Notes: a model not told the origin generated them from the letters alone. A stretch of DNA of 34,334 nt from an uncultured Bacteroidota bacterium (GCA_903927505.1 CAIYNF010000168.1:1-34334), one strand, 5' to 3'; counted from the first letter of the stretch, positions 16,575-25,733 are shown. Program-made: numbers and translations.

Positions 16575-17552
16575 TTAATTCAAATGCTGGTAACACCTGC
16601 CACTTGGATTGGTAGTCATTCTTTTGCACCTGTTTCCAGCTTTAGTTATTCCTATACATTGCGTGGCTATATTTTTCTTTGGTCCATTGCCACCATGCGT
16701 TTGGTGATGCATTGCAGTCCAATTCCAGCAAGGAATACAAACATTTGCTTCTAATTCATTTTCGTCTTTGTCTGGCAGCAATGGAAAGAAATTGAGTCCT
16801 GTAACTTCTTCCACTTTATCAATGCTTACGGCAAAGTCTTGCAAGTTTTGGTTCGAACCTTCATTGGGTAAAATAAAACCAATTGCTTTTACATTGGGTA
16901 GTCTGTAATCTAAAATAACTTTATAAAAATATTTTGGTACTGCCACCCTGTGTATCCCTATACGTGGCAAATCTGAAGTTAAAATGGGTCCTGTTACTAT
17001 GTATATATCTTCATTTTCAACAGCCCATGTTCGAACCAACTCTTCTAAATGTTTCCAAATGCCGCGGTTAAAACTTGCCAATTGCGGACTCATATTGCTA
17101 TAGTAAAAAGATTCTGCTACCGCTGTTGCCGACCATTCCATATCTGCTGCAGGAGCCAAATGTCCACGGTCGTAGCCAGAATGCGTATAATCTTCTGTGG
17201 TAGAGGTTCCCGTTTTTACTTTTGGATCGGGATAAAATCTATTGCTGCGTTCAAAAACTTTATGTGTTTCAGTGGCATCCATTTCATAGGCTACCCAAGA
17301 TGCTTGTTCGTATGCCTCGTTATAGAGCAAAGAGTACCCAACATGCGTAACAATATTTTCTTTGTGCGGGGTAAATGGTATTTCTAAATAGGGGATAGCA
17401 ATTGTATTTCCCAGTTGTTCTATGCTGTTAATCTTTTCGCCAGGCTTGTTTTGAAGCGTTTTAAGGGAGGTTTTATTGCTTGCTCCAACAAACTCCCATG
17501 CGCATAATGAAACAACGCTCAGCCCTATTAAAAGAAATTTTATTTTTCGCAT
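16575..17552 (-). CDS. Secreted DNA/RNA non-specific endonuclease with C-terminal Cys/His motif
   Basis: A 325-residue NucA/Serratia-type nuclease. ATG 17552 (MRKIKFLLIG) begins a signal peptide ending near GASN, so export is expected; the upstream TTG at 17567 adds only five residues. The active site YDRGHLAPAADM has the catalytic histidine at about residue 131, with the metal-binding asparagine segment YYSNMSPQLASFNRGIWKHLE following. The C-terminal tail CIGITKAGNRCKRM...GRCYQHLN is a Cys3-His pattern likely to bind zinc, like the small DUF5763-type module. Two palindrome elements occur in the gene: one exact GGTTCGAACC and one with a single mismatch at 17028. Confidence 0.87.
   Translation of the reverse strand: MRKIKFLLIGLSVVSLCAWEFVGASNKTSLKTLQNKPGEKINSIEQLGNTIAIPYLEIPFTPHKENIVTHVGYSLLYNEAYEQASWVAYEMDATETHKVFERSNRFYPDPKVKTGTSTTEDYTHSGYDRGHLAPAADMEWSATAVAESFYYSNMSPQLASFNRGIWKHLEELVRTWAVENEDIYIVTGPILTSDLPRIGIHRVAVPKYFYKVILDYRLPNVKAIGFILPNEGSNQNLQDFAVSIDKVEEVTGLNFFPLLPDKDENELEANVCIPCWNWTAMHHQTHGGNGPKKNIATQCIGITKAGNRCKRMTTNPSGRCYQHLN
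16850..16859. repeat. GGTTCGAACC palindrome, copy 4 (inside the nuclease gene)
   Basis: Exact copy. A one-mismatch version, TGTTCGAACC, lies 178 bases away at 17028-17037 in the same gene. Confidence 0.6.
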
Positions 17553-17582
17553 GGGAATTGTTTGCAAATTAATTTAGCCAGC

Positions 17583-18281
17583 TTATCGCTTGCTGGTAGT
17601 TACCTGCTCAATTCTCTTTTGGTAATTGCTTCCTTGAAAAATTCTATTTACATAAATTCCTGGTGTATGAATATGGTCGGGTTCCAAAGTTCCAACTGGC
17701 ACCAATTCTTCTACCTCTGCAATGGTAATTTTTCCGGCCATTGCCATTAATGGATTAAAATTTCTAGAGGTAGCTCTAAAAACCAAATTGCCATGCGCAT
17801 CACCTTTCCAGGCTTTTACAATGGCAAAATCAGAATCAAAGGCATGTTCCAATAAATAGGTTTTCCCATTAAATTCTCTTGTTTCTTTTCCAATGGCAAC
17901 CTCGGTTCCAACCCCAGCAGGTGTAAAAACAGCAGGCATTCCGTATCCAGTTGCCATGCAACGTGTGGCCAAAGTTCCTTGAGGAATTAATTCTACCTCT
18001 AGTTCTCCACTTAACAATTGGCGTTCAAATTCTGCATTTTCACCTACATAAGAAGAAACCATTTTCTTCACTTGTTTGGTTTGTAATAAAAGACCTATTC
18101 CAAAATCGTCTACCCCCGCATTGTTAGAAATACAGGTAAGGTCTTTTACACCTTTTTGAACCAATGCTTGGATGCAATTTTCTGGAATACCACACAAGCC
18201 AAAACCGCCCAACATAATTACTGCGCCAGACGCAATGCCTTCAATTGCTTCTGCTGCATTGTTTACTACTTTCTTTAACAT
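17583..18281 (-). CDS. scoA: 3-oxoacid CoA-transferase subunit A
   Basis: Alpha subunit of succinyl-CoA:3-ketoacid (or acetate:acetoacetyl) CoA-transferase, 232 residues, full length. The N-terminal motif IMLGGFGLCGIPENCI is diagnostic, followed by the conserved SNNAGVDDFGIGLLL, SYVGENAEFERQ, LIPQGTLATRCMATGYGMPAVFTPAGVGT and the DPDHIHTPGIYV-type ending. The catalytic glutamate resides in subunit B, whose gene normally lies next door but is not present here; the following gene is a nuclease. The enzyme therefore depends on a B subunit encoded elsewhere. It lies 11 bases after clpS. Confidence 0.92.
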   Translation of the reverse strand: MLKKVVNNAAEAIEGIASGAVIMLGGFGLCGIPENCIQALVQKGVKDLTCISNNAGVDDFGIGLLLQTKQVKKMVSSYVGENAEFERQLLSGELEVELIPQGTLATRCMATGYGMPAVFTPAGVGTEVAIGKETREFNGKTYLLEHAFDSDFAIVKAWKGDAHGNLVFRATSRNFNPLMAMAGKITIAEVEELVPVGTLEPDHIHTPGIYVNRIFQGSNYQKRIEQVTTSKR

Positions 18282-18292
18282 ATCGTTTTTTA

Positions 18293-18571
18293 TTATTCAA
18301 CTACCGCCGATAAATCACAATCGCATAAAGCTTGGCAAATGGCTTGCATTTTTTCTAATTCTCCTTTTTTAACAGATGCCTTGCCTTTATAATGAACCAA
18401 TAAGGCGCATTGTTCAGCCTGAATTTGATCGTGCTCGCAAATATCCATTAGGCAATCAATCACATGGTCAAATGTATTTACATCATCATTGTACAATACA
18501 ACTTGGTATTGCTCACCAACATGCTCCAATACATCTACCGATTCCTCTGGTTTGCTTACTTCTTTCACCAT
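18293..18571 (-). CDS. clpS: ATP-dependent Clp protease adaptor ClpS
   Basis: A 92-residue N-recognin that delivers N-degron substrates to ClpAP/ClpC. The defining segment YQVVLYNDDVNTFDHVIDCLMDICEHD is present, followed by AEQCALLVHYKGKASVKKGELEKM. I chose ATG 18571 (MVKEVSKP), one base past the plsY stop; ATG 18583 (MQNSMVKE), overlapping plsY by 11 bases, is equally possible. The tail is slightly short. It is part of the leftward gene series plsY-clpS-scoA. Confidence 0.9.
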   Translation of the reverse strand: MVKEVSKPEESVDVLEHVGEQYQVVLYNDDVNTFDHVIDCLMDICEHDQIQAEQCALLVHYKGKASVKKGELEKMQAICQALCDCDLSAVVE

Positions 18572-18572
18572 G

Positions 18573-19223
18573 CTATTTTGCATTTTCAATTTCGGGCTTT
18601 TTATTAAATGCAAATTTGCTTTCTGTTCCTGCCCTCAATCTTTGAACATTGCTTCTATGGGTATAAATTACCATTAATGCCAATGCGGCACAAAAATACA
18701 TGAAAATTGGTTCATTGGGGCCATACACCATAATAACAAAAAGTGGGCTTAAAAGAGTTCCTATCATTGAGCCAAGGGAAATATACTTGCTAATCCAAAC
18801 AACCAGAATAAAGGTTAAGGCGCATAACAAAGAAACTGGTCCGCTAATTCCTACCGTCATTCCTAACAAGGTTGCAATTCCTTTTCCTCCTTTAAAGCCA
18901 GCAAAAATTGGAAATACATGTCCTATTACGGCCAAAACACCAAAAAGCATTTGGTAGCTTTTGTAGCTGGCATCTGTATCCAAGATATCAGGCTGCAACA
19001 ATACTAGGCTACTAGCCGCTAAACCTTTTAAGAAGTCTAAAAATAAAACAGTAATTCCTGCTTTTTTTCCCAAAATACGGAGTGTATTGGATGCACCCGC
19101 ATTGCCACTTCCATGCGCGCGCACATCAATATTAAAAAACCATTTGCCGATCCAAACAGCTGAAGGAATAGATCCTAGTAAATACGCAGCCAATGCTGCC
19201 ATAGCTAAAAATGTTTGATTCAT
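18573..19223 (-). CDS. plsY: Glycerol-3-phosphate acyltransferase (acyl-phosphate dependent)
   Basis: Integral membrane enzyme that acylates glycerol-3-phosphate from acyl-phosphate, the first step of phospholipid synthesis. At 216 residues it is of family size. The three PlsY motifs are visible: LLGSIPSAVWIGK with RAHGSGNAGASNTLRILGKKAG, then FAGFKGGKGIATLLGMTVG, and the C-terminal YTHRSNVQRLRAGTESKF. Five or more hydrophobic helices separate them. It starts 3 bases after the stop of the giant exported protein and runs into clpS, so it sits in the middle of a long transcription unit. Confidence 0.95.
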   Translation of the reverse strand: MNQTFLAMAALAAYLLGSIPSAVWIGKWFFNIDVRAHGSGNAGASNTLRILGKKAGITVLFLDFLKGLAASSLVLLQPDILDTDASYKSYQMLFGVLAVIGHVFPIFAGFKGGKGIATLLGMTVGISGPVSLLCALTFILVVWISKYISLGSMIGTLLSPLFVIMVYGPNEPIFMYFCAALALMVIYTHRSNVQRLRAGTESKFAFNKKPEIENAK

Positions 19224-19226
19224 ATT

Positions 19227-22200
19227 TTATCTTTTTTGCGCCCGCACAAATTTATTTCGGTCCGAAATATTGGCTTGCCTAATTTTATAATCTTCTTTTT
19301 CTTTTGAAACTTTATCAATATTCGCTTTTATAATTTCATTAAATAAAATGTCGGAACTAATTACTGCCATTACACCTTTTTGGTATTTAAAGAAATACCA
19401 AGAGCCTTGCGGCTGTTGAAGATAGATTACCAAATCATCGCCGCCTCTCTTTTTGGTGATTTCAATTTTCCCCTTCACGCGTCGTTCAATTAAATTTTTA
19501 TCAATGCTCCTAAGTCCCAATTCACCTGTACTTCCAAAGGAACGTGTGGCAGTATTCCAAACCAATGTAACATCTGTAAAAAAGAAAGTTTTAAGCAAAT
19601 CTTCCATATTCTTAGTGCTCAATTCTTCTTCCATAATGTCACCCAATTTCTTGAAGGTTTTTTCTTCCACCAATTCTGGAATACTAATTTTAATAACCCT
19701 GCTATCATAAAAATCTGCCGAAGCTGCAATTGATTGTTCTGTTAAAGAGTCTACCATCATTTTAATTGCAGCAGATGGCAAAATCATGTCAACCAGCATG
19801 GTTAGTTTTAGGCCAAAAGTGGTATCTGCTAAATTAAACGTTGCATAGCCTGCACTGTTAATATTAAAACCTTGTGTATTGAATCCAAAATTAAACTTCC
19901 CTTCGCCATACACACTTTTCTTTTGTTCGCTCATGGCCATAAAATTGCCACGTTTATCATCTCTAAACACTTTGCCATAACTGCCTAACCTAAATTCATC
20001 AAATTTTTCATTGTAGGTAAAAGTCCCTTCACATTTTAGCAATTCTTGGTCGCTTGTATTGCGTTTTCTTGAAAACAAAGCCGGATAAACGTGCGTAGAA
20101 TCACTGCTAACAAAGAATCCATTGGTTAAAGCTTGTCTGTTTAAATTGGTTAAGGGTGGCGTTAAATTTATATAAACAGAATCTGGATTTATGGTTGCAG
20201 CGGCTCTGAACCAATCTGTTTTAGGGATAAACTGTTTGTGCATGCCCTTGAAAAATCCACTGTATTCTAAGTTTTTATTGAACGAATGTAAAATGGTATT
20301 TCCCCTAAATCCAATTTTTGGTCCTACCATAAAATTAATGGTATCAGGAATTAAAGTTTTTCCTTCTAAGAATTTTTTCTCTACTACATAAATTTGGTCT
20401 AAATAAAATTTCTGTGGTTTCTTATTGTGGTCAAAGTAGGTATAGGTACCTGCGCCAATGCAATCGGTGCGGCCATTAATTTTAATTCCTACCCTTTCTA
20501 TATCATGGTATTGGTTTATGGTATCTGATTTAATTTTTGCATTTACCAACATATCCATTTCTGCATTTTGTCTTAAAACAGCTTTGCCACTATCTGGAAA
20601 TACCTTGCTATCTGCAATAATAATAAAAGGAATTTTACCCACTTTCATCACATAATCGTTGAGTGTTAAAAATGCTGAACCCGCTGAATATTTAAGCTGC
20701 TCTTGACTGGGTTTATTGCTGAGCAAATAACTGCCGGCTTCCATATTTGCTGGCTTCACAGGACCAGTAAATTCTAATGTTTTAGGAATCATATCCCATT
20801 TCAGTTTTTCAAATGAGCCTGAATAATTGTTTAACATAAAAGTATTGTTCAGGCCTGGAAAGTCTTTGTAAGTAAACTCTGCATATTTTAATTCCAGGTT
20901 TACATAAGCTTTCACTTTACCTGTAGCAAAGGCAACTTTTGTAGAGTCTTTTGGATCCATTTGTTTAAAAACAGCATCATCAGAAAGGATCTCTACAGGC
21001 TTTAATTCAAAAATATTGGCTTCTAGTTTTCCTCCTTCAATATCCATATTACCGCGGGCCTTCATGGCCTTTGGCGTTAAAATAATAGTTCCATATAATT
21101 TGGCACCATCATAGGCTATCTTCATTGGTTCGCCTTTATTGGTAATAAACATGGTATCTTGATAGGGTATCCAATGTGTAAAAACATTTGGAGATTTTAT
21201 CACAGTAGGAAACAAAGAAGTTCTATCGTTTTCAAAAATATGACTATTAGAATTCATTGAATCCAACATAAATTCAAAACGATGGGAAGATGTGCGTGAG
21301 GCCAAGTAAGTAAGCGTTCCATCGCCAACCAAACCATCATTACTCAAACGCAAATCCATTTTAGCGTTCCCTCTATTATCGTATAAATTATATTTGGTGC
21401 TGTCTAATGGAATATAAAATCCCAAACTTTTATCTGGCTGCAAATAAATTGCCTGTCGCATTTCTGGTAATATGCCTCCCGAAACAAAATTACCTGCCAA
21501 GGCAAGTGTATATAAATTTAAATCGGCCAAACTATCCAAGGTAAATGGATCTACATCAAAATAGAAACGGCTTCTATCGTAAGACCCCTTCATTGTTGTT
21601 GGATAATCATAAAAAACTTTTGAGCCAACCTCAGAGGTAAATATTGGATATTTAGGATAACGTTTTCTTCCAGATTTGTTATAAGGATAATCTATTTCAA
21701 GCGTTCCATAAATATTTTGAATCACACTCTTTACATGTCTCATCATGCCTACAGAATCATCTGGATACAAGAATTTCAAGGAATCAACATTGTTCAACCT
21801 AATTTTAAAACCATTGTAGTCAAAGGCGAAATTATTTCCATAAAAATCGGCCATACCAGCTCTTAATTTTCCGCTAAAATCCATGCTGCGGTTTTTCTTC
21901 AATGTTACTATTTGGTCTTTAGGAATAATGTAAACATTTTGCGAATCGCTAAAGTAAAATTTAGGCACACCTTGTACCACCAAATCATAATTAATTAAAC
22001 TGATATGGGCATTTGGAAGTGTACTAATGATAGAGTTAAATGAAATAGCATCGTAATCGGTTCGGCCATTGTGCGCATTTACATAATCTATTAATTTACG
22101 CTTCACATAAACCATATTTTTAGGACCATCAAAATTCACATAACCTTTGTCGTTTAAGTCAATCATTTGTATGCGTATATCACTGATATTGCTTCTAAAT

Positions 22201-23603
22201 ATTGCCGCATAGGATTCTACCCTAAAGCTGTTTACCTTATTGTCTTCACAGTATTTTTTTATTCTTTGCAGTGGATTGTAGGAAAGTACCCCTCCAATTT
22301 TTTCATAATTAATATCCCTAAAGTAATTATTGGATTCAAACTTTGCTGGTGCATCGCCCGATAAATTATCCAATTCAATTTTTGGACTATTTAAATCCCA
22401 TTTAATTTCATCTACATAGAATTCAATATTGTGGTAATTGTCCATAAAGGGAGCAGATGAAATGCCCATTTTATTATCTCTGTAAAGTGAAACCTTATCC
22501 TTATCAATCAAATAATTGAAAGCCAATTGCGGATGATAAATAGAATCCTTATCAAGAAAAATGGTTACCTCAGCTTTTTCCACAGAAATTTTATTCTCAC
22601 GTACAAAAAATTCTGGCGATTGTATGCGCATAAAAGGTTTGTTTTTAAAGCTGAACCAAAGCTCTGCTTTTTGTTCAGAATTGCCTTTTCCAATCACCAA
22701 AGCTCCGCGCATACCAAATCCTCCCTTAAATTTGGCTCGGCCATAGCTTGCCCCAGTAAACGTAGAAAAATAGCCTTCAAATTGGGGGTAAGTACTTTTA
22801 TCTCCCTGCGATTTTCCCATTGGCCGGTCTGTCACTTTACCCATCATAGGCTTTGCAGATAAATCTAAATTGTAAAAGTTGCTCGAATCGGCTACCATTT
22901 CGCCATCATTCAAATTTATTTTATAATTTTTTATAATGGCATAAACCTTATTTGAATCTAAACCAACCCTGGTCCAATCTATTTTCCCGCCTTTTCCTAC
23001 CCATAGGTTTTTGCTTGGATAAAATTTCCCAGAGGTATTATACAATTCAAAAGTATCGCCGGGTGTATAGCAAACTAAATCAAGTTTTTTAAATAAAAAT
23101 AATGGCTCTCCTTCAACAATTAAATCTGCATCAGAGGTGCTGGTAACCCAAGTAAAACCGCCTAGTGTGAGCAGTTTGTTTTCTGCAAAAACATTACTTG
23201 ATACCAATAAGAATTTTTGAAAATCTTCCTTCGAACGTTTCAGTGCCGCCGATAAAGTTTTGTGCCAACCATCAAATTTTACCAATTGGTTATTGTTCAC
23301 TAAGGCATTGATGGTTTTTAAATATCCCTCAAAATCTGGACTAATTTGGCAGGTAGCGTTAAGCATTTCATTGCACAAACGAATAATCTGATTTTTCTGA
23401 ACATTGGTAAATCTGCCAGCATTGTAATAACCAGTAAACTCTTCCGCATTATCGCGTATCACTCTATTGGGCGATGTGCCTACAAAATTTTCAAATTCAC
23501 CAATAAAAACGTTTGGATCAAATGAAAAACTATTGGGTCTTTGCGCCTTTGAAGGATTAAGTCCAACAATTACCAATAAAACGAAAGCAAGTATTTTATT
23601 CAT
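19227..23603 (-). CDS. Unrecognised 1458-residue exported protein, beta-rich
   Basis: I do not recognise this family. It starts with a clear signal peptide (MNKILAFVLLVIVGLNPSKAQ), has no further hydrophobic segment that looks like a transmembrane helix, and is not Cys-rich. After a helical N-terminal part (about residues 25-150) the protein is dominated by short strands with aromatic and glycine turns, such as FEGYFSTFTGASYGRAKFKGGFG, FSGKLRAGMADFYGNNFAFDYNGF and EGKFNFGFNTQGFNINSAGYATF, suggestive of a long beta scaffold facing the periplasm. The C-terminus is helical and charged. There is no visible sorting signal of type IX secretion. It abuts plsY (3 bases) and is preceded by a strong inverted repeat. 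Confidence 0.85.
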   Translation of the reverse strand: MNKILAFVLLVIVGLNPSKAQRPNSFSFDPNVFIGEFENFVGTSPNRVIRDNAEEFTGYYNAGRFTNVQKNQIIRLCNEMLNATCQISPDFEGYLKTINALVNNNQLVKFDGWHKTLSAALKRSKEDFQKFLLVSSNVFAENKLLTLGGFTWVTSTSDADLIVEGEPLFLFKKLDLVCYTPGDTFELYNTSGKFYPSKNLWVGKGGKIDWTRVGLDSNKVYAIIKNYKINLNDGEMVADSSNFYNLDLSAKPMMGKVTDRPMGKSQGDKSTYPQFEGYFSTFTGASYGRAKFKGGFGMRGALVIGKGNSEQKAELWFSFKNKPFMRIQSPEFFVRENKISVEKAEVTIFLDKDSIYHPQLAFNYLIDKDKVSLYRDNKMGISSAPFMDNYHNIEFYVDEIKWDLNSPKIELDNLSGDAPAKFESNNYFRDINYEKIGGVLSYNPLQRIKKYCEDNKVNSFRVESYAAIFRSNISDIRIQMIDLNDKGYVNFDGPKNMVYVKRKLIDYVNAHNGRTDYDAISFNSIISTLPNAHISLINYDLVVQGVPKFYFSDSQNVYIIPKDQIVTLKKNRSMDFSGKLRAGMADFYGNNFAFDYNGFKIRLNNVDSLKFLYPDDSVGMMRHVKSVIQNIYGTLEIDYPYNKSGRKRYPKYPIFTSEVGSKVFYDYPTTMKGSYDRSRFYFDVDPFTLDSLADLNLYTLALAGNFVSGGILPEMRQAIYLQPDKSLGFYIPLDSTKYNLYDNRGNAKMDLRLSNDGLVGDGTLTYLASRTSSHRFEFMLDSMNSNSHIFENDRTSLFPTVIKSPNVFTHWIPYQDTMFITNKGEPMKIAYDGAKLYGTIILTPKAMKARGNMDIEGGKLEANIFELKPVEILSDDAVFKQMDPKDSTKVAFATGKVKAYVNLELKYAEFTYKDFPGLNNTFMLNNYSGSFEKLKWDMIPKTLEFTGPVKPANMEAGSYLLSNKPSQEQLKYSAGSAFLTLNDYVMKVGKIPFIIIADSKVFPDSGKAVLRQNAEMDMLVNAKIKSDTINQYHDIERVGIKINGRTDCIGAGTYTYFDHNKKPQKFYLDQIYVVEKKFLEGKTLIPDTINFMVGPKIGFRGNTILHSFNKNLEYSGFFKGMHKQFIPKTDWFRAAATINPDSVYINLTPPLTNLNRQALTNGFFVSSDSTHVYPALFSRKRNTSDQELLKCEGTFTYNEKFDEFRLGSYGKVFRDDKRGNFMAMSEQKKSVYGEGKFNFGFNTQGFNINSAGYATFNLADTTFGLKLTMLVDMILPSAAIKMMVDSLTEQSIAASADFYDSRVIKISIPELVEEKTFKKLGDIMEEELSTKNMEDLLKTFFFTDVTLVWNTATRSFGSTGELGLRSIDKNLIERRVKGKIEITKKRGGDDLVIYLQQPQGSWYFFKYQKGVMAVISSDILFNEIIKANIDKVSKEKEDYKIRQANISDRNKFVRAQKR

Positions 23604-23609
23604 ATTTTA

Positions 23610-23642
23610 CCCTTCATTCAAGTAGTATACTTGAATGAAGGG
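23610..23642. repeat. Perfect 15-bp inverted repeat before the giant gene
   Basis: CCCTTCATTCAAGTA (23610-23624), spacer GTA, TACTTGAATGAAGGG (23628-23642). It ends 6 bases before the start codon of the 1458-residue protein and lies 49 bases after tpiA. On the minus strand no U-run follows it (next bases TAAAAT then ATG), so it does not look like an ordinary terminator. It could be a mRNA leader hairpin, a translation control element, or a protein-binding site. Confidence 0.8.
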
Positions 23643-23691
23643 GCAAAATACAAACGAATTATGACATAGCAGAATTTTTCGACTTTAGGTT

Positions 23692-24456
23692 TTACGCCAT
23701 TGCTTTCACAATGTCCACAAAACTTCTACTTTGCAGGGCAGCACCTCCAACCAAAGCACCGTCAATATCAGGAGCAGCAAATAATTCAGCCGCATTATCA
23801 GCTTTCACGCTACCGCCATATTGAATGGTAATTTCTTGTGCCAATGCTTCATTGTATTGTTTGCTAAGTAAGCCACGAATAAAGGCATGAATTTCTTGTG
23901 CTTGGGCAGTACTTGCAGTTTTACCTGTACCTATAGCCCAAACAGGTTCGTAAGCTATTACTACTTGCTTCATTTGGTCTTCGTTTAGGTGAAACAAACC
24001 TTCGCTGATTTGTTTTTCTAATACTTCAAAGTGGGAATTGTTTTCTCTTTCTTCTAAGGTTTCGCCACAGCAGTAAATTGGGTTTAAGCCAGCCGTTAAA
24101 ACGGCATCAATTTTTTGTGCCAACCAAGCATTGTGTTCACCAAAATATTGTCTGCGTTCGCTATGCCCTATAATTACATATTTGCAGCCAACACTGCCTA
24201 ACATTTCTGCACTTACTTCACCAGTATAAGCGCCACTTTTATGGTTGCTACAATTCTGTGCACCACTTGCCAAACATGGGTTGTTGGCAATTAATTTGCT
24301 AACGGCATTCAAATGAACAAAAGGAGGGATGATCACCACTTTAGCACTGCCTTGGTATTCATCTTTTAGCATGTTACTTACTTCAGAAACAAGTCCCATT
24401 CCTTCTTCTAAGGTCTTGTTCATTTTCCAATTTCCTGCGATAATTTTCTTTCTCAT
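23692..24456 (-). CDS. tpiA: Triosephosphate isomerase
   Basis: Glycolytic enzyme interconverting dihydroxyacetone phosphate and glyceraldehyde 3-phosphate, 254 residues. I start at ATG 24456 (MRKKIIAGNWKMNK), the usual TIM N-terminus; the in-frame ATG at 24486 would overlap the preceding gene. The catalytic residues are all present: lysine in GNWKMN, histidine in IIGHSERR, glutamate in AYEPVWAIGTGKTAS, and the phosphate loop YGGSVKADN and DGALVGGAAL. It is 19 bases downstream of the GlmU-like gene and likely co-transcribed with it. Confidence 0.97.
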   Translation of the reverse strand: MRKKIIAGNWKMNKTLEEGMGLVSEVSNMLKDEYQGSAKVVIIPPFVHLNAVSKLIANNPCLASGAQNCSNHKSGAYTGEVSAEMLGSVGCKYVIIGHSERRQYFGEHNAWLAQKIDAVLTAGLNPIYCCGETLEERENNSHFEVLEKQISEGLFHLNEDQMKQVVIAYEPVWAIGTGKTASTAQAQEIHAFIRGLLSKQYNEALAQEITIQYGGSVKADNAAELFAAPDIDGALVGGAALQSRSFVDIVKAMA

Positions 24457-24475
24457 GGTATATAATTTTGCTGCC

Positions 24476-25687
24476 TTAGGATGCATTGTTTTCCCAAGTG
24501 CGGTATTTCTTACTTAATTCAAAAACATGTTTTAAAATAGCCTTGTCTGTTTCGGTAAATGGAACATTCCTTCTCCTATAAACGGCCTCGGCGGTCTTGT
24601 AAAATTTGCTGAGCACAAAGGTGTCAAACCCTTGCGCACCACCCCAGCTAAAACTTGGTAAAAAGTTTCTTGGGAAGCCCGAACCAAAAATATTGGCGCC
24701 CACACCAACTACGGTTCCTGTGTTAAACATGGTATTGATGCCACATTTGGCATGGTCTGCCATCATTAAGCCACAAAAAGTTAAACCTGTCTTTTCAAAT
24801 TTTTCTGTGCCGTAATTCCATAATTTAACCTCATCATAGGTATTTTTAAGATTAGAATTATTGGTATCTGCACCCATATTTACCCATTCTCCAATTACGG
24901 CATTGCCAACAAAACCATCATGGCCTTTATTGCTGTATGCATAAAAAATTACGTTGTTTACTTCGCCACCTACTTTGCAATGCGGCCCAACAGTGGTAGG
25001 TCCGTATATTTTGGCATCCATTTTTAGGCCCGCATCTTCACACAAGGCAAAGGGCCCGCGTACTTTGCAGCCTTCCATTACTTCGGCATTTTTGCCAATA
25101 TAAATAGCACCTGTGCTGGCATTTAAAATGGAGAATTGCACTTTGGCGCCTTCTTCTATAAAAATTCTTTCAGGATTTACATATTGGTTGCCTGCTGGAA
25201 TGGCTTGTGATTCCCTGCCTTTGGTAAGGAAATCAAAATCTTGCTCTATGGCCTCCCCATTTTTTGAAAATAAATCGTAGGTATAATTTATTTGGAGCAA
25301 ATTATTGGCCTTGGTTTCAGTGTTTTGGTATTGAGTGATGTCTTCTGTAAAAGAATCCAACTGGGCTGCATCTAAATAGACAGCAAGCAGTTCATTTCCA
25401 CAAACCAGTGCTTGTCCATTTTGTTTGAGTTGTAATATTTCTGAAACTAAAAGCTCATTGGGGCAAATACTGCCATTTATTAAAATATTGGCTGTTCCGC
25501 TATTTAAGGGGAATTTCTCTTGCAAATAGGCTTGGGTTTTATAGCCAAATTCGCCCTCTTTCAAATATTTTCGCCATTTTTCATCAATGGTCATTATGCC
25601 AATACGGAGGTTAGCAACCGGCCTGGTATAGGTAAATGGCAATAAATTGATACGCGTAATTTCGGGGTCGAAAAAAAGATAATGCAT
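24476..25687 (-). CDS. GlmU-family putative sugar nucleotidyltransferase with left-handed beta-helix
   Basis: A 403-residue cytoplasmic protein. The N-terminus LFFDPEITRINLLPFTYTRPVANLRIGI is characteristic of a Bacteroidota group annotated as GlmU-family sugar nucleotidyltransferases; the classical LxxGxGTRM nucleotide loop of GlmU is not visible, so activity as a pyrophosphorylase is uncertain. From about residue 165 the hexapeptide repeats of a left-handed beta-helix appear (IYIGKNAEVMEGCKVRGPFALCE, IYGPTTVGPHCKVGGEVNNVIFYAYSNKGHDGFVGNAVIGEWVNMGADT). It lies between rpmE2 and tpiA, an arrangement I recall as common in this phylum. The acceptor sugar is unknown. Confidence 0.82.
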   Translation of the reverse strand: MHYLFFDPEITRINLLPFTYTRPVANLRIGIMTIDEKWRKYLKEGEFGYKTQAYLQEKFPLNSGTANILINGSICPNELLVSEILQLKQNGQALVCGNELLAVYLDAAQLDSFTEDITQYQNTETKANNLLQINYTYDLFSKNGEAIEQDFDFLTKGRESQAIPAGNQYVNPERIFIEEGAKVQFSILNASTGAIYIGKNAEVMEGCKVRGPFALCEDAGLKMDAKIYGPTTVGPHCKVGGEVNNVIFYAYSNKGHDGFVGNAVIGEWVNMGADTNNSNLKNTYDEVKLWNYGTEKFEKTGLTFCGLMMADHAKCGINTMFNTGTVVGVGANIFGSGFPRNFLPSFSWGGAQGFDTFVLSKFYKTAEAVYRRRNVPFTETDKAILKHVFELSKKYRTWENNAS

Positions 25688-25733
25688 GAAGTAGGGATTA
25701 CTTTGAGCGCACTAAATTACGAGGGATGGGTAT

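Noticed and set aside
19453-22862. Several plus-strand frames of 60-110 codons opposite the giant gene
   Set aside because: They are shadows of the 1458-residue gene, with no start context, no family resemblance and no promoter.
23610-23642. Reading the 15-bp inverted repeat as a tpiA terminator
   Set aside because: No U-run follows on the transcribed strand and it sits at the next start codon; kept as an unexplained inverted repeat instead.
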